This document shows positions 7,640 through 16,336 of a DNA stretch of 64,000 nt, piece after piece (position 1 is the stretch's first letter; every line of letters begins with the position of its first letter). The stretch lies in the NCBI RefSeq assembly GCF_001247745.1, contig NZ_LAIR01000002.1, forward strand, positions 3,720,001 through 3,784,000. Direction: 5' to 3'. This DNA is from Luteipulveratus halotolerans. GTDB taxonomy: Bacteria; Actinomycetota; Actinomycetes; Actinomycetales; Dermatophilaceae. The notes under the pieces are model-generated. The model worked only from the letters and a program-made list of their open reading frames with translations. It did no database searches and had not been told where the DNA came from. The position numbers and the translations under genes were made by a program.

Positions 7640-8089
7640 TTACTTGGCCGCGACGACGTCGAGCTTCAGCGTGGCCGAGACCTCGGGGTGCAGGCGGACC
7701 TGGACCTCGTAGGCGCCGGTGCTGCGGATCGGCTGACCGATCTCGACCTTGCGGCGGTCGATGTCGCCGGCGCCCGCAGCCTTGACCGCGTCAGCGATCT
7801 CGGCGGTGGTGACGGCGCCGAAGAGGCGACCGGACTGACCGGCGCGCGCCTCGACCTTGACCTTGGCGTGCTCGAGGTTGCCCTTGATCGACTGGGCCTC
7901 CTCGAGGGTCTTGACGGCGCGGGTCTCGCGGGCCTTGCTGATCGCCTCGACCTGCTTCTGCCCGCCCTTGGTCCACGGGGTGGCCAGGTTGCGGGGCAGC
8001 AGGAAGTTGCGGGCGTAGCCGTCCTTGACGTCCACGACGTCACCGGCCGTGCCCAGCTTGGACACCTCGTGGGTGAGGATGACCTTCAT
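7640..8089 (-). CDS. rplI: 50S ribosomal protein bL9
   Basis: A 149-aa large-subunit protein. The N-terminal domain MKVILTHEVSKLGTAGDVVDVKDGYARNFLLP is diagnostic (the first residues, the GDVVDVKDGYARN core and the LLP end are all present). A long helix and the C-terminal domain follow. The length is normal (148-152 aa). The ATG at 8089 begins at the family start and has GAAGGAACGAGAC before it; the longer upstream frame is not homologous. It is the last gene of the rpsF-ssb-rpsR-rplI operon. In M. tuberculosis the same four genes keep this order (Rv0053-Rv0056). Confidence 0.97.
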   Translation of the reverse strand: MKVILTHEVSKLGTAGDVVDVKDGYARNFLLPRNLATPWTKGGQKQVEAISKARETRAVKTLEEAQSIKGNLEHAKVKVEARAGQSGRLFGAVTTAEIADAVKAAGAGDIDRRKVEIGQPIRSTGAYEVQVRLHPEVSATLKLDVVAAK

Positions 8090-8117
8090 GTCTCGTTCCT
8101 TCTCTCTCGCGTGAGGC

Positions 8118-8354
8118 TCAGCGAGCCGAGCTGGAGTAGGGCAGCAGCGCCATCTCGCGGGCGTTCTTGACCGCGGTGGCGATGAGCCGCTGCTCCTGGA
8201 CGGACACACCGGTCACCCGACGAGCGCGGATCTTGCCGCGGTCGGAGATGAACTTGCGCAGCAGCGCGGTGTCCTTGTAGTCGATGTTCTCGACCTTCGC
8301 CGCCTTCAGCGGGTTGGCCTTCTTCTTGGGCTTGCGCACAACGGGCTTGGCCAT
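8118..8354 (-). CDS. rpsR: 30S ribosomal protein bS18
   Basis: A 78-aa small-subunit protein that binds 16S rRNA with bS6. The basic N-terminus (MAKPVVRKPKKK) is followed by the family core DYKDTALLRKFISDRGKI and the segment ARRVTGVSVQEQRLIATAVK. The N-terminus lacks the CXXC zinc ribbon, so this is the zinc-independent (C-minus) form. It lies between ssb and rplI. An AGGAGAGC ribosome site precedes its ATG. Confidence 0.97.
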   Translation of the reverse strand: MAKPVVRKPKKKANPLKAAKVENIDYKDTALLRKFISDRGKIRARRVTGVSVQEQRLIATAVKNAREMALLPYSSSAR

Positions 8355-8456
8355 CGTGGTGCTCTCCTTATGGATGAGAGCCCGAGCGTCAGCTCGGGAC
8401 AGCTGATTGGTCTGGGTGGGCGGGCCGGCTCAGGGAGCCGGTCGCCGAACTGATCG

Positions 8457-9080
8457 TCAGAAAGGGGGCTCGTCGTAGGACGGGCCGGTGCTCCAGCCGC
8501 CCTGGCCGCCACCCTGCGGTGCGCCGGACTGCTGACCGCCGCCACCCTGCTGGCCACCGGCCGGCTGGGTCGCCCACGGGTCGTCCTGCTGGCCCTGGCC
8601 GCCGCCCTGGTTGCCGCCGAAGCCGCCACCCTGCGGGCCGCCCTGGCCGCCACCCTGGTTGCCGCCGAAGCCGCCGCCCTGCTGGCCGCCACCGAAGCCA
8701 CCTCCGCCGCCGCGCTGGGTCTTGTTGACCTTGGCGGTGGCGTAACGGAGCGACGGGCCGACCTCGTCGACCTGCATCTCCATCACGGTGCGCTTCTCGC
8801 CCTCCTTGGTCTCGAACGAACGAGACACCAGGCGGCCGGTGACGACGACGCGGGTGCCGCGACCGAGGGACTCGGCGACGTTCTCAGCCGCCTCGCGCCA
8901 CACCGAGCAGCGCATGAACAGCGTCTCGCCGTCCTTCCACTCGTTGGTCTGCCGGTCGAACTGACGCGGCGTCGACGCAACGGTGAAGTTGGCGACCGCA
9001 GCCCCGGACGGCGTGAACCGCAGCTCCGGGTCCTGGGTGAGGTTTCCGACGATGGTGATGACGGTGTCGCCTGCAGCCAT
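8457..9080 (-). CDS. ssb: Single-stranded DNA-binding protein
   Basis: A 207-aa protein that coats ssDNA during replication and repair. The OB fold covers residues 1-110 (starting MAAGDTVITIVGNLTQDPEL, with NFTVAST and the WRE motif). A glycine/glutamine-rich linker of about 75 residues, with repeated GGFGG and GGGQ units, follows. The acidic tip (YDEPPF) that recruits partner proteins ends the protein. It is placed between rpsF and rpsR, the classic co-transcribed position. The linker DNA is internally repetitive. Confidence 0.96.
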   Translation of the reverse strand: MAAGDTVITIVGNLTQDPELRFTPSGAAVANFTVASTPRQFDRQTNEWKDGETLFMRCSVWREAAENVAESLGRGTRVVVTGRLVSRSFETKEGEKRTVMEMQVDEVGPSLRYATAKVNKTQRGGGGGFGGGQQGGGFGGNQGGGQGGPQGGGFGGNQGGGQGQQDDPWATQPAGGQQGGGGQQSGAPQGGGQGGWSTGPSYDEPPF

Positions 9081-9124
9081 GGGCGTGCTCCCCTTCTGAG
9101 GGTCGTGGAGTGAGTCGAGAGGAC

Positions 9125-9412
9125 TTAGGCGTCGACGCGCAGGAGCTTGGTGCGCAGGATGGTCTCGTTGAGACCGAGCTGGCGGTCGAGCTCCTTGGCG
9201 GTGGCCGACTCAGCCGTCATGGTGACGACCGCGTAGATGCCCTCGGCCTTCTTCTTGATGTCGTAGGCCAGGCGGCGACGACCCCAGATGTCGACGTTGT
9301 CGACCTTGCCGCCGTCCTTGCTGACGACGGTGAGGATCTTGTCCAGCGAGGGCTGGACGGTGCGCTCATCGAGCTCGGGGTCGAGGATGATCATGAGTTC
9401 GTACTGACGCAT
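9125..9412 (-). CDS. rpsF: 30S ribosomal protein bS6
   Basis: A 95-aa small-subunit protein that pairs with bS18. The core MRQYELMIILDPELDERTV and the WGRRRLAYDIKKKAEGIY segment are typical. The ATG at 9412 is chosen because AAGGAGGTGG lies 8 bases upstream; the upstream GTG at 9424 lies within that ribosome site. It is the first gene of the operon. The 228-bp gap to the GT87 gene must hold the operon promoter, though no clear -35/-10 pair could be fixed. A TTGTCCACA DnaA-box-like site lies at about 9572. Confidence 0.96.
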   Translation of the reverse strand: MRQYELMIILDPELDERTVQPSLDKILTVVSKDGGKVDNVDIWGRRRLAYDIKKKAEGIYAVVTMTAESATAKELDRQLGLNETILRTKLLRVDA

Positions 9413-9640
9413 GCGTGAACCCACCTCCTTTGGTCTGGGCGGTCACGGTCTCTCCGTGACAGGAGGGTTGCAGCGTTGCTCCCGGGCACCGACCGTCGTG
9501 TCGACGACGGACGAGACCCACCGCTGTGACCTACGCCCCTCACGATGCCAGGTGGCACCGACGAACGGGCGTTGTCCACAGGAGTGGGTCCGGCGTACAC
9601 CGGGAACCGCACGAGGATATCGGCGGCGGCCCGCCCGGGC

Positions 9641-10966
9641 CTAATCGGCGGCCGACAGGATCGGTCGACGTACGCCGGTCGGCGGCAGTGCCTCGCCCTC
9701 GTCGAGCCGGCGCTGGGTCGCCACCGCCTGCCAGGCCAGGCCGATCCAGGCGAGCAGCCGCAGCACGGTGAGCAGGGCGTAGGCGGGGCCGGGCAGCGAG
9801 CGGTTCTCGTTGAACGACGTGCCGGCGTACATCCACACCGCCGCGAAGCTCGCGAGCTCGATGCCGGCCCACACCAGGTGGTCGCGCCAGCGCAGCCCGC
9901 ACAGGGCGATCAGCGGCAGCAGCCACAGGGCGCTCTGCACCGACACGCTCTTGCCGGTCACCATCACCACGACGAGCATCACCAGCGACAGGTGCGCGAC
10001 GTCGAGGTTGCGCTCACGATCGGTGGCGAGATAGACGCCGACGACCAGCGCCAGCACCCAGCCGATGACGGCGAGCGCGGTCAGCGCGGCGGCCGGCAGA
10101 TCGAGGCCGGCGATCTGGACGACGAGCCAGGACGAGCCGTAGCCGGCGCTCTGGTCGGACCAGACCTGGTACGACGCGAGCGGGTCTCCACCCACCGCCC
10201 AGCCGAGGATGAGGCCGACCGCGATCGCGGCGACGGCACCGCTGAGCACCCGCCACAGCGCGGTCTGGCGACGCTCACGCCAGGCGACCAGCGCGATCGC
10301 GACGATGACGACCGCCGGGAAGGTGCGCGCCATCGTCGCCGCGCCGAGCAGCGTGCCGGCCATGAGCGGGTGACGACGGGTCCAGGCGAGGACGCCGAGC
10401 GCCATCAGCGCCACACCGAGCATGTCGTAGGACATCAGGCTCGCCGTGATCAGCACCGGGCTGAGCGCGACGTGCGCCGCGACCCACGGGCTGCGCGGCA
10501 ACGTCGCCGCGACGGCGGCGACGGTCACCGCGATGAGCAGCACGATCACGATCGCGGCGGCCGCGAAGTAGAACCGCTGCTCGACCAGGCCGGAGCCCTC
10601 GGGTGTGAGCAGCCGGACGAGCCAGGTGAGGTACGCCGTGAGCACCGGCTGCGACTCGCCCGGACCGCCCGTGGCCCACGGGTCGGACAGGTGCTGCGCC
10701 GTGACCGCACCCGGCAGGTCGGAGTAGCAGGCGCGCCACAGCGACCCGGGCGTGCTCCAGCCCGAGCGCACGCAGTGGTTCTTCTGCAGGACACCGAGGG
10801 CGACGAAGACACTGGCGGCGGCCGACAGCAGCGCGGCGGCGAACGTCCACGGTCGACGACCGACGCCGGCGTACCGACCCACGACTCCGCCGATCACCTC
10901 GCAGGCCTGGGCGACGACACCATCACCGCGGCTGGGCACGGCGAGGCGGACCGGCGTACGTGGCAT
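9641..10966 (-). CDS. GT87-family (DUF2029) membrane mannosyltransferase-like protein
   Basis: A 441-aa polytopic protein with about eleven membrane helices. The GT-C fold family DUF2029/GT87 uses polyprenyl-phosphate sugars on the outer face of the membrane. The gene lies directly downstream of the bifunctional PBP on the same strand. The same neighbourhood exists in M. tuberculosis (Rv0050 ponA1, Rv0051), which supports a role in envelope polysaccharide or lipoglycan assembly. Its acceptor is unknown. An acidic, soluble C-terminal tail ends the protein. Confidence 0.8.
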   Translation of the reverse strand: MPRTPVRLAVPSRGDGVVAQACEVIGGVVGRYAGVGRRPWTFAAALLSAAASVFVALGVLQKNHCVRSGWSTPGSLWRACYSDLPGAVTAQHLSDPWATGGPGESQPVLTAYLTWLVRLLTPEGSGLVEQRFYFAAAAIVIVLLIAVTVAAVAATLPRSPWVAAHVALSPVLITASLMSYDMLGVALMALGVLAWTRRHPLMAGTLLGAATMARTFPAVVIVAIALVAWRERRQTALWRVLSGAVAAIAVGLILGWAVGGDPLASYQVWSDQSAGYGSSWLVVQIAGLDLPAAALTALAVIGWVLALVVGVYLATDRERNLDVAHLSLVMLVVVMVTGKSVSVQSALWLLPLIALCGLRWRDHLVWAGIELASFAAVWMYAGTSFNENRSLPGPAYALLTVLRLLAWIGLAWQAVATQRRLDEGEALPPTGVRRPILSAAD

Positions 10967-11042
10967 GGCGGCGAGTCTAGGCAGCGAGCATGGTCAGCAT
11001 GCGCTGATCGGGTTCATGCGGTTCTCGGCCCACGACGACGCC

Positions 11043-13406
11043 CTACGGGAGCGGCCAGTTGGGTCCGCCCTTGGTCTTGCTGGACGTCGGGGACGGCTCG
11101 TCGGTCGTCGGGTCCGGCGGGGGCTCGGTCTGGGTCCGCGTCTTGGTGGGGCGGGGCTCCTCGGTCCTGGTGCGCGTCGGCTCAGGCGTCGAGGTCCGGG
11201 TGCGCGTCGGCTCGGGCGTGGAGGTCTCGGTCTCCTTCGGCTCGTCGCTCGTCTCCTCCTCGGTCGGCGACGGCGTCGACTCCTCCTCGGTGGAGGTGGG
11301 CGACGGCGTCTCGGTCCGGGTCGGGGTGAACGTCGGCTTCATGCCGGGCGGCAGCGGGAACTTCGGTGCCGGCTGCCCCTGCAGCGCGGCCTCCATGAAC
11401 GCCTTCCAGATCTCCGCGGGGTACTTGCCACCGGTCAGACCGTCACCCTCGGGGCCGGTCAGCTGCTGGATGGTGCGGCCGCCGTCGGAGGACTTGAACA
11501 TGCCCACCGACGTCGTGAGCTGCGGGGTGAACCCGCTGAACCACAGCGCCATGTTGCCGTTGGACGTACCGGTCTTGCCGGCCGCATCACGGTCGAAGCC
11601 CTCGAGCGCCGTCTTGGCGCTGCCCTCCTTCACCACGCCCTGCATGGCGTTGATCGCGTTGAGCGCGACGTCCTTGTCGAACGCCTTGCTCGTCTTGGGC
11701 TTCGCGGCGTAGGTGTAGCTGCCGGTCGTGCTGGTGATCTTCTTGATGAAGTGCGCGTCGGCGCGGACACCCTGGGCGTTGATCGTGTTGTACGCGGTCG
11801 CCATGTCGATGACGTGCACGGACGGCGTCCCGAGGATGTTGGAGATCGAGGTGTCACCGTTCGCCGCGGTCAGCCGGTCCTCCGGGATGCCGGCGGCCTC
11901 GGCCACGGCCGCCGTCCTGGCCGGGCCGATGTCCTTGTTGAGCTGCAGGAAGACGGTGTTGACCGAGAACGCCGTGGCCTTGCGCAGCGTGATGCGACCC
12001 CAGCTCTTGTCGCCGAAGTTGGTGACCTCGCCCTTGGGGTTCTTCTCGGTGATGTACTGCTTGAACTTCATGGGCGACTTGCCCTCGTACGTCTTGTCGA
12101 GGGTCATACCGTCCTGCAGGCCGCCGATCAGACCGAACACCTTGAAGTTCGAGGCGCCCTGCATGAGCTGGCCGGTGGCGTTGTCGCGCTCCTTGGTGGG
12201 GTCCGAACCGCCGTACATCGCGACGACCTCGCCCGTGCCGGGGCGCTGCGCGACCAGCCCGGCGTGCAGGTCCTTGGATCCCTCGGGCATGTGGTCCTGC
12301 ACGGCACGCACGGCCGCGTCCTGCGACTGCTTGTTGATGGTCGTCGTGATCTTCAGACCGCCCTTGTCGACGTCGGTGTCGGACAGGCCGATCTTCTCGA
12401 CGAGCTCGTCGCGCACCTGCTCGCGCACGTAGCCGAGGGGCCCCGGGATCGTCGACTTCTCCTTGCGCGGCTGCACGATCGGGAAGTTCTGCTTGGACAG
12501 CTCCGACTCGGGCAGCCAGCCCTTCTTGACCATGCCGTCGAGCACGTACACCATGCGCTGGTTGACGAGCTTGGCCGACGCCGGGCCGCGGGCCGGGTCG
12601 AGGCGGTTGGGCGAGTTGACGATCGAGGCGAGGAAGGCGCCCTCGCTGGTGTTGAGCTGGCTGACGTCCTTGTTGAAGTACGCCTTGGAGGCCGCCTGGA
12701 TGCCGTACGCGCCGCGCCCGAAGTAGATCGTGTTGAGGTAGTCGGCGAGGATCTGGTCCTTCGACATCTTCTGGTCGATCTTCAGCGAGATCATGACCTC
12801 TTTGAACTTACGGGTGACCGTACGGTCCTGGGTCAGGAAGTAGTTCTTGACGTACTGCTGGGTGATGGTCGAGCCACCGGCCTTCGACCCGCCACGCAGG
12901 TTGGTCCAGAACGCCCGCACGATGCCGGTCGGCGAGATGCCCCGGTTGTTGTAGAAGTCGCGGTCCTCGGCAGACAGGAACGCGTGCTGCACGTGGTCGG
13001 GGATCTTGTCGATCGTGACGCTCTCGCGCGTCGTGCTGTTGAAGCGCGCGAGCTCGGTCTTGCCGTCGTCGTAGTAGAGGATCGACTGCTGCTGCTGCGC
13101 CTCGGCGTTGGCCTTGGGGATGTCGGTGCGCTGGTAGACCACGAACAGCGCGACGAGTCCGAGCACGAACAGGCTGAAGAGCCCGAGCATGGTGCGCGTG
13201 ACGATCTTGTACGCGAGTCCGTGCTGACGTCGTCCGTTGCCGCCCGCGGGGCGACGGGGTCCGCCGGACCGTCCGCTGCCGCCTCCGCCGGGTCGGCCGG
13301 AGCCGCCGCCTGAGCGGCCGGAGCCGGCCGAGCTCGTCCGCGGGGAGTCCGATGCCGTGGCCTGCGCGGCGCGGCGGCGTGCCCGGGGGCCGGGGGTGTC
13401 CGTCAC
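11043..13406 (-). CDS. Bifunctional class A penicillin-binding protein (PonA-like)
   Basis: A 787-aa peptidoglycan glycosyltransferase/transpeptidase. A disordered cytoplasmic Gly/Arg/Ser-rich N-terminus (1-60) leads to one membrane helix (about 66-90). The GT51 domain carries EDRDFYNNRG and GGSTITQQYVKN. The transpeptidase carries SNFK (SxxK serine), SVN and KTGTSNG. A Thr/Pro/Glu-rich extracellular tail of about 120 residues with repeated EPTRTRT units ends the protein. The start is GTG, with GAAGAGG upstream. It builds and cross-links glycan strands, and its neighbour GT87 is likely co-transcribed. It diverges from padR across 308 bp. Confidence 0.93.
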   Translation of the reverse strand: MTDTPGPRARRRAAQATASDSPRTSSAGSGRSGGGSGRPGGGGSGRSGGPRRPAGGNGRRQHGLAYKIVTRTMLGLFSLFVLGLVALFVVYQRTDIPKANAEAQQQQSILYYDDGKTELARFNSTTRESVTIDKIPDHVQHAFLSAEDRDFYNNRGISPTGIVRAFWTNLRGGSKAGGSTITQQYVKNYFLTQDRTVTRKFKEVMISLKIDQKMSKDQILADYLNTIYFGRGAYGIQAASKAYFNKDVSQLNTSEGAFLASIVNSPNRLDPARGPASAKLVNQRMVYVLDGMVKKGWLPESELSKQNFPIVQPRKEKSTIPGPLGYVREQVRDELVEKIGLSDTDVDKGGLKITTTINKQSQDAAVRAVQDHMPEGSKDLHAGLVAQRPGTGEVVAMYGGSDPTKERDNATGQLMQGASNFKVFGLIGGLQDGMTLDKTYEGKSPMKFKQYITEKNPKGEVTNFGDKSWGRITLRKATAFSVNTVFLQLNKDIGPARTAAVAEAAGIPEDRLTAANGDTSISNILGTPSVHVIDMATAYNTINAQGVRADAHFIKKITSTTGSYTYAAKPKTSKAFDKDVALNAINAMQGVVKEGSAKTALEGFDRDAAGKTGTSNGNMALWFSGFTPQLTTSVGMFKSSDGGRTIQQLTGPEGDGLTGGKYPAEIWKAFMEAALQGQPAPKFPLPPGMKPTFTPTRTETPSPTSTEEESTPSPTEEETSDEPKETETSTPEPTRTRTSTPEPTRTRTEEPRPTKTRTQTEPPPDPTTDEPSPTSSKTKGGPNWPLP

Positions 13407-13714
13407 TGAATGAACCTCTTCGTACCTGTACGTCGGACGCGGCCCGTGGGGACTCGGGCGCGCGGCGCAGCCCGTGGGGGCGGGCTGCCGGGGTCACCGG
13501 AGGGCGACCGGGGGCCTGGTGAACAGCGGCGTACGACGGCCCGGCCGACCAGGGTAACCCCGCGTCTTGGACGTTCGGTCCGGAACGAAGGTTGTCATCA
13601 CCCGTGATCGCATCTGCGCGCGCACCGGTCAGGACGATGTATCGAGTCGATATATCCGTGCTACGGTTCGACTGACGAAGACGCAGTTTGTCACCTTGAC
13701 CTGGGGAGGGCCGC
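13407..13714. promoter_or_regulatory. Divergent pbp/padR promoter region with PadR-type operator
   Basis: 308 bp between divergent genes. At 13640-13652 lies a perfect inverted repeat, TATCGA-G-TCGATA, flanked by further AT bases (GATATATC). A TACGGT -10 candidate lies at 13662-13667 toward padR, so the palindrome covers the expected -35 position. This suits autorepression by PadR and control of padR-ino1. The half facing the PBP shows no clear box. Confidence 0.6.
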
Positions 13715-14452
13715 ATGGCTGGTACGTCGCGCCGCGCGGCCGTGCTCGAGCTCGCCGTGCTCGGGCTGCTCCACGAGTCACCGCTGCACGGGTACGAGCT
13801 GCGCAAGCAGCTGTCGACCGTGCTCGGCGCGTTCCGGGCGGTCTCGTACGGCTCGCTCTACCCGTGCCTGCGCACCCTCGTCGAGCGCGGCTGGATCACC
13901 GAGGCCCCCGCTGTGGGCGCCGGCGGTCGACCCGGGCGGCGGGCGCGCATCACGTACGAGCTGACCGCCGAGGGCAAGGAGCAGTTCCAGGCGCTGCTCG
14001 GCCAGTCCGGCCCGGCCGCGTGGGAGGACGACACGTTCGGGGTCCACTTCGCGTTCTTCGGGCGGGCGAGCTCCGATGTCCGGCTGCGGATCCTCGAAGG
14101 CCGCCGGTCGCGGCTCGAGGAGCGCCTCGACGCCGCGCGCGCGGTCAGCCGCGAGCGGCGCGAGCGCATCGACGCCTACACCGCCGAGCTGCACCGGCAC
14201 GGGCTGGAGTCGACCGAACGCGAGGTGCGCTGGCTCAACGAGCTGATCGAGACCGAGCGCACGGCGTACGGGTCTCCCCGGACGGCACCGGGTCTCGATA
14301 CGCCCTCCGCTGGCGCTCCGGGCTACTCGACCAGCGGTGGGGCTAGCGCTCCGGGCTACTCGACCAGCGGTGGGTCCGGCTCGACCAGCGAGACCACAGA
14401 CATCACGAATTCCACTGACCCGCAAGGTAATTCAAGGAGAAACCATGGGTAA
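13715..14452 (+). CDS. PadR-family transcriptional regulator
   Basis: A 245-aa protein. The winged helix (residues 5-95) reads VLELAVLGLLHESPLHGYEL, then a wing rich in R (GAGGRPGRRARITYELT), and a C-terminal helical dimerisation part ends near residue 190. Homologues sit beside ino1 in other actinobacteria (Rv0047c/Rv0046c). Its last about 50 residues (GYSTSGG repeats) are not part of the family: they are encoded by an inserted repeat element (14291-14395). The stop overlaps the ino1 start by 8 bp, so the two are translationally coupled. It probably represses its own operon through the palindrome at 13640. Confidence 0.88.
   Translation: MAGTSRRAAVLELAVLGLLHESPLHGYELRKQLSTVLGAFRAVSYGSLYPCLRTLVERGWITEAPAVGAGGRPGRRARITYELTAEGKEQFQALLGQSGPAAWEDDTFGVHFAFFGRASSDVRLRILEGRRSRLEERLDAARAVSRERRERIDAYTAELHRHGLESTEREVRWLNELIETERTAYGSPRTAPGLDTPSAGAPGYSTSGGASAPGYSTSGGSGSTSETTDITNSTDPQGNSRRNHG
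14291..14395. repeat. REP-like palindromic element inside the padR 3' end
   Basis: The element begins GGTCTCG (14291-14297) and ends CGAGACC (14389-14395), so the two ends form an inverted repeat. Inside is a direct repeat of 29 bases (14313-14341 and 14346-14374, offset 33 bp) containing CTACTCGACCAGCGG. The 33-bp unit keeps frame and produces two copies of APGYSTSGG in PadR. From memory, GGTCTCGATA...CTACTCGACCAGC repeats are scattered between genes in several Micrococcales genomes, so this is probably a dispersed element that landed in the end of the gene. Confidence 0.7.
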
Positions 14453-15536
14453 CGTACGCGTCGCCATCGTTGGCGTCGGCAACTGCGCGAGCTCGCTCGT
14501 GCAGGGTGTTGAGTACTACAAGGACGCGGACGCCTCGGGCTCCGTGCCCGGACTGATGCACGTGCAGTTCGGTGACTACCACGTCAACGACGTCGAGTTC
14601 GTCGCAGCGTTCGACGTCGACGACAAGAAGGTCGGCAAGGACCTGTCCGAGGCCATCAACGCCTCGGAGAACAACACGATCAAGATCGCCGACGTGCCCA
14701 CGACGGGCGTCGAGGTGCAGCGTGGCCACACCCTCGACGGCATCGGCAAGTACTACGCGCTGACCATCGAGGAGTCGGCGGCCGAGCCGGTCGACGTCGT
14801 CCAGGCCCTCAAGGACGCCAAGGTCGACGTCCTCGTGTCCTACCTGCCGGTGGGCTCGGAGCAGGCTGACAAGTTCTACGCCCAGTGCGCGATCGACGCC
14901 GGTGTGGCCTTCGTCAACGCGCTGCCCGTTTTCATCGCGTCCGACCCCGAGTGGGCCAAGAAGTTCGAGGACGCCGGTGTGCCGATCATCGGTGACGACA
15001 TCAAGAGCCAGGTCGGCGCGACGATCACCCACCGTGTGATGGCCAAGCTGTTCGAGGACCGCGGCGTCGTGCTCGACCGCACGTACCAGCTCAACGTCGG
15101 CGGCAACATGGACTTCAAGAACATGCTCGAGCGCGAGCGCCTGGAGTCCAAGAAGGTCTCCAAGACCCAGGCCGTGACGTCCAACCTCAACGGCCCGCTG
15201 GCCGGCAAGATCGACGACAAGAACGTCCACATCGGCCCGTCGGACTACGTCGCGTGGCTCGACGACCGCAAGTGGGCGTACGTCCGTCTCGAGGGTCGCG
15301 CGTTCGGTGACGTGCCGCTCAACCTGGAGTACAAGCTCGAGGTCTGGGACTCCCCCAACTCGGCCGGCATCATCATCGACGCCATCCGTGCGGCCAAGAT
15401 CGCCAAGGACCGCGGCATCGGCGGCGCCCTCCTGAGCGCGTCGTCGTACCTCATGAAGTCCCCGCCGGAGCAGCGCGAGGACACCGAGGGTCGCGCCAAG
15501 CTCGAGGCCTTCATCGCGGGCACCGAGGAGCGCTGA
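14445..15536 (+). CDS. ino1: Inositol-3-phosphate synthase
   Basis: A 363-aa NAD-dependent enzyme that cyclises glucose 6-phosphate to myo-inositol 3-phosphate. This is the first step to phosphatidylinositol, inositol-based lipids and mycothiol. The NAD motif VAIVGVGNCASSLVQG lies at residues 5-20. The family segments SYLPVGSEQADKFYA and QLNVGGNMDFKNM are present. Length matches the actinobacterial form (M. tuberculosis about 367 aa). The ATG at 14445 follows AAGGAGAAACC. It overlaps padR by 8 bp and is expected to be repressed by it. Confidence 0.97.
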   Translation: MGNVRVAIVGVGNCASSLVQGVEYYKDADASGSVPGLMHVQFGDYHVNDVEFVAAFDVDDKKVGKDLSEAINASENNTIKIADVPTTGVEVQRGHTLDGIGKYYALTIEESAAEPVDVVQALKDAKVDVLVSYLPVGSEQADKFYAQCAIDAGVAFVNALPVFIASDPEWAKKFEDAGVPIIGDDIKSQVGATITHRVMAKLFEDRGVVLDRTYQLNVGGNMDFKNMLERERLESKKVSKTQAVTSNLNGPLAGKIDDKNVHIGPSDYVAWLDDRKWAYVRLEGRAFGDVPLNLEYKLEVWDSPNSAGIIIDAIRAAKIAKDRGIGGALLSASSYLMKSPPEQREDTEGRAKLEAFIAGTEER

Positions 15537-15596
15537 CGCACCCCGTCAACTCGCGCTGAGAGGCGCGAATTCCGTTGCGGCACAACGCCGTACGCC

Positions 15597-15624
15597 GACC
15601 GGCCCTTCCTCGGAGGGGCCGGTC
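15597..15624 (+). terminator. Terminator after ino1
   Basis: A stem GACCGGCCC (15597-15605) with GGGCCGGTC (15616-15624), loop of 10 bases, followed by TTGCGTT. It lies 60 bp past the ino1 stop and 22 bp before the end of the converging lipoprotein gene, so it may serve both. Confidence 0.75.
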
Positions 15625-15645
15625 TTGCGTTCGCGCCGTCCGTCG

Positions 15646-16182
15646 TCACGGACTGTCGGCGAACGTCATGCCCTCCTGTCGCACCGTCGTGCCGTCACGG
15701 CTGACGGTGAAGCGCTCCGCACCCGTGCTGGTCGCGAGACTGATCGTGACGCCGCCCTCGCCGCGGAAGGTGTAGTCGCTGATGTCCTTGAGCTCACCCT
15801 GGCGCAGCGTGACCGTGCTCGCGGCGTCGACGCCCGGCCCGCGGTAGGTGTAGCTGCCGTCGGCGAACTCCTCGCACACGACCCAGCGAGCGCCGCCGTC
15901 GAGCCGGCCGAGGCGCGACACGAAACCGGAGTCACCGCACTGCAGGCTGCTGACCTGTTTCCAGCCCTTCCAGTCGTACGCCGAGGACGGGTCGGGAGCC
16001 GCCGCGGCTGGCCCGGCCGAGCCGGACGCCGCAGAAGCGTTCGACGACGGCGGGCCGTCGTGCGGGGTCGGACGGGCAGGTGTCGACGCCGAGCCGGGAG
16101 CGGCAGCCGCTGGGCCCGACCGCACCGACGGCCCATCGCCTCCGCCGCACCCGCTGAGCACCAGCGCCAGCGCGCCGACCAC
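15646..16182 (-). CDS. Putative lipoprotein, unknown function
   Basis: A 178-aa protein with a lipobox (LVLSGC, cysteine at residue 12), so lipid-anchored outside the membrane. A low-complexity Ala/Pro/Ser region (15-65) leads to a globular part that starts near YDWKGWKQV. The globular part has two cysteines (CGDSG, VCEEF) and a beta-rich look. No family was recognised. The chosen GTG leaves a very short signal with no basic n-region. An ATG at 16199 in another frame reads MRFVRE and would supply one, so a one-base shift (sequencing error or mutation) may hide the true start. Confidence 0.6.
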   Translation of the reverse strand: MVGALALVLSGCGGGDGPSVRSGPAAAAPGSASTPARPTPHDGPPSSNASAASGSAGPAAAAPDPSSAYDWKGWKQVSSLQCGDSGFVSRLGRLDGGARWVVCEEFADGSYTYRGPGVDAASTVTLRQGELKDISDYTFRGEGGVTISLATSTGAERFTVSRDGTTVRQEGMTFADSP

Positions 16183-16336
16183 TCCCGCACGAACCTCATG
16201 CCTCCGCCTCTCATCGTTCAGTCCGGACCATCCTGCCGGTCACGCTTCGCGCGCTCCCACCGAGGTCGGGTTCGCTTCGCGGCCCCGCAGTGGAGGTCCG
16301 CGTCGCCGACCGGGCCTTCACCGAAGGACGCCCTGC

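Noticed and set aside
8520..8720. Repeats in the ssb gene as a CRISPR-like array
   Set aside because: They are codon repeats of the Gly/Gln-rich linker, in frame, without spacers.
11060..11300. Repeats at the 3' end of the PBP gene as a mobile element
   Set aside because: They encode the in-frame Thr/Pro/Arg/Glu tail usual for actinobacterial class A PBPs.
10752..13313. 853-aa open frame on the plus strand opposite the PBP gene
   Set aside because: It is antisense to a complete PBP with all motifs; its translation is Arg/Val/Leu/Asp-biased in the way high-GC shadow frames are.
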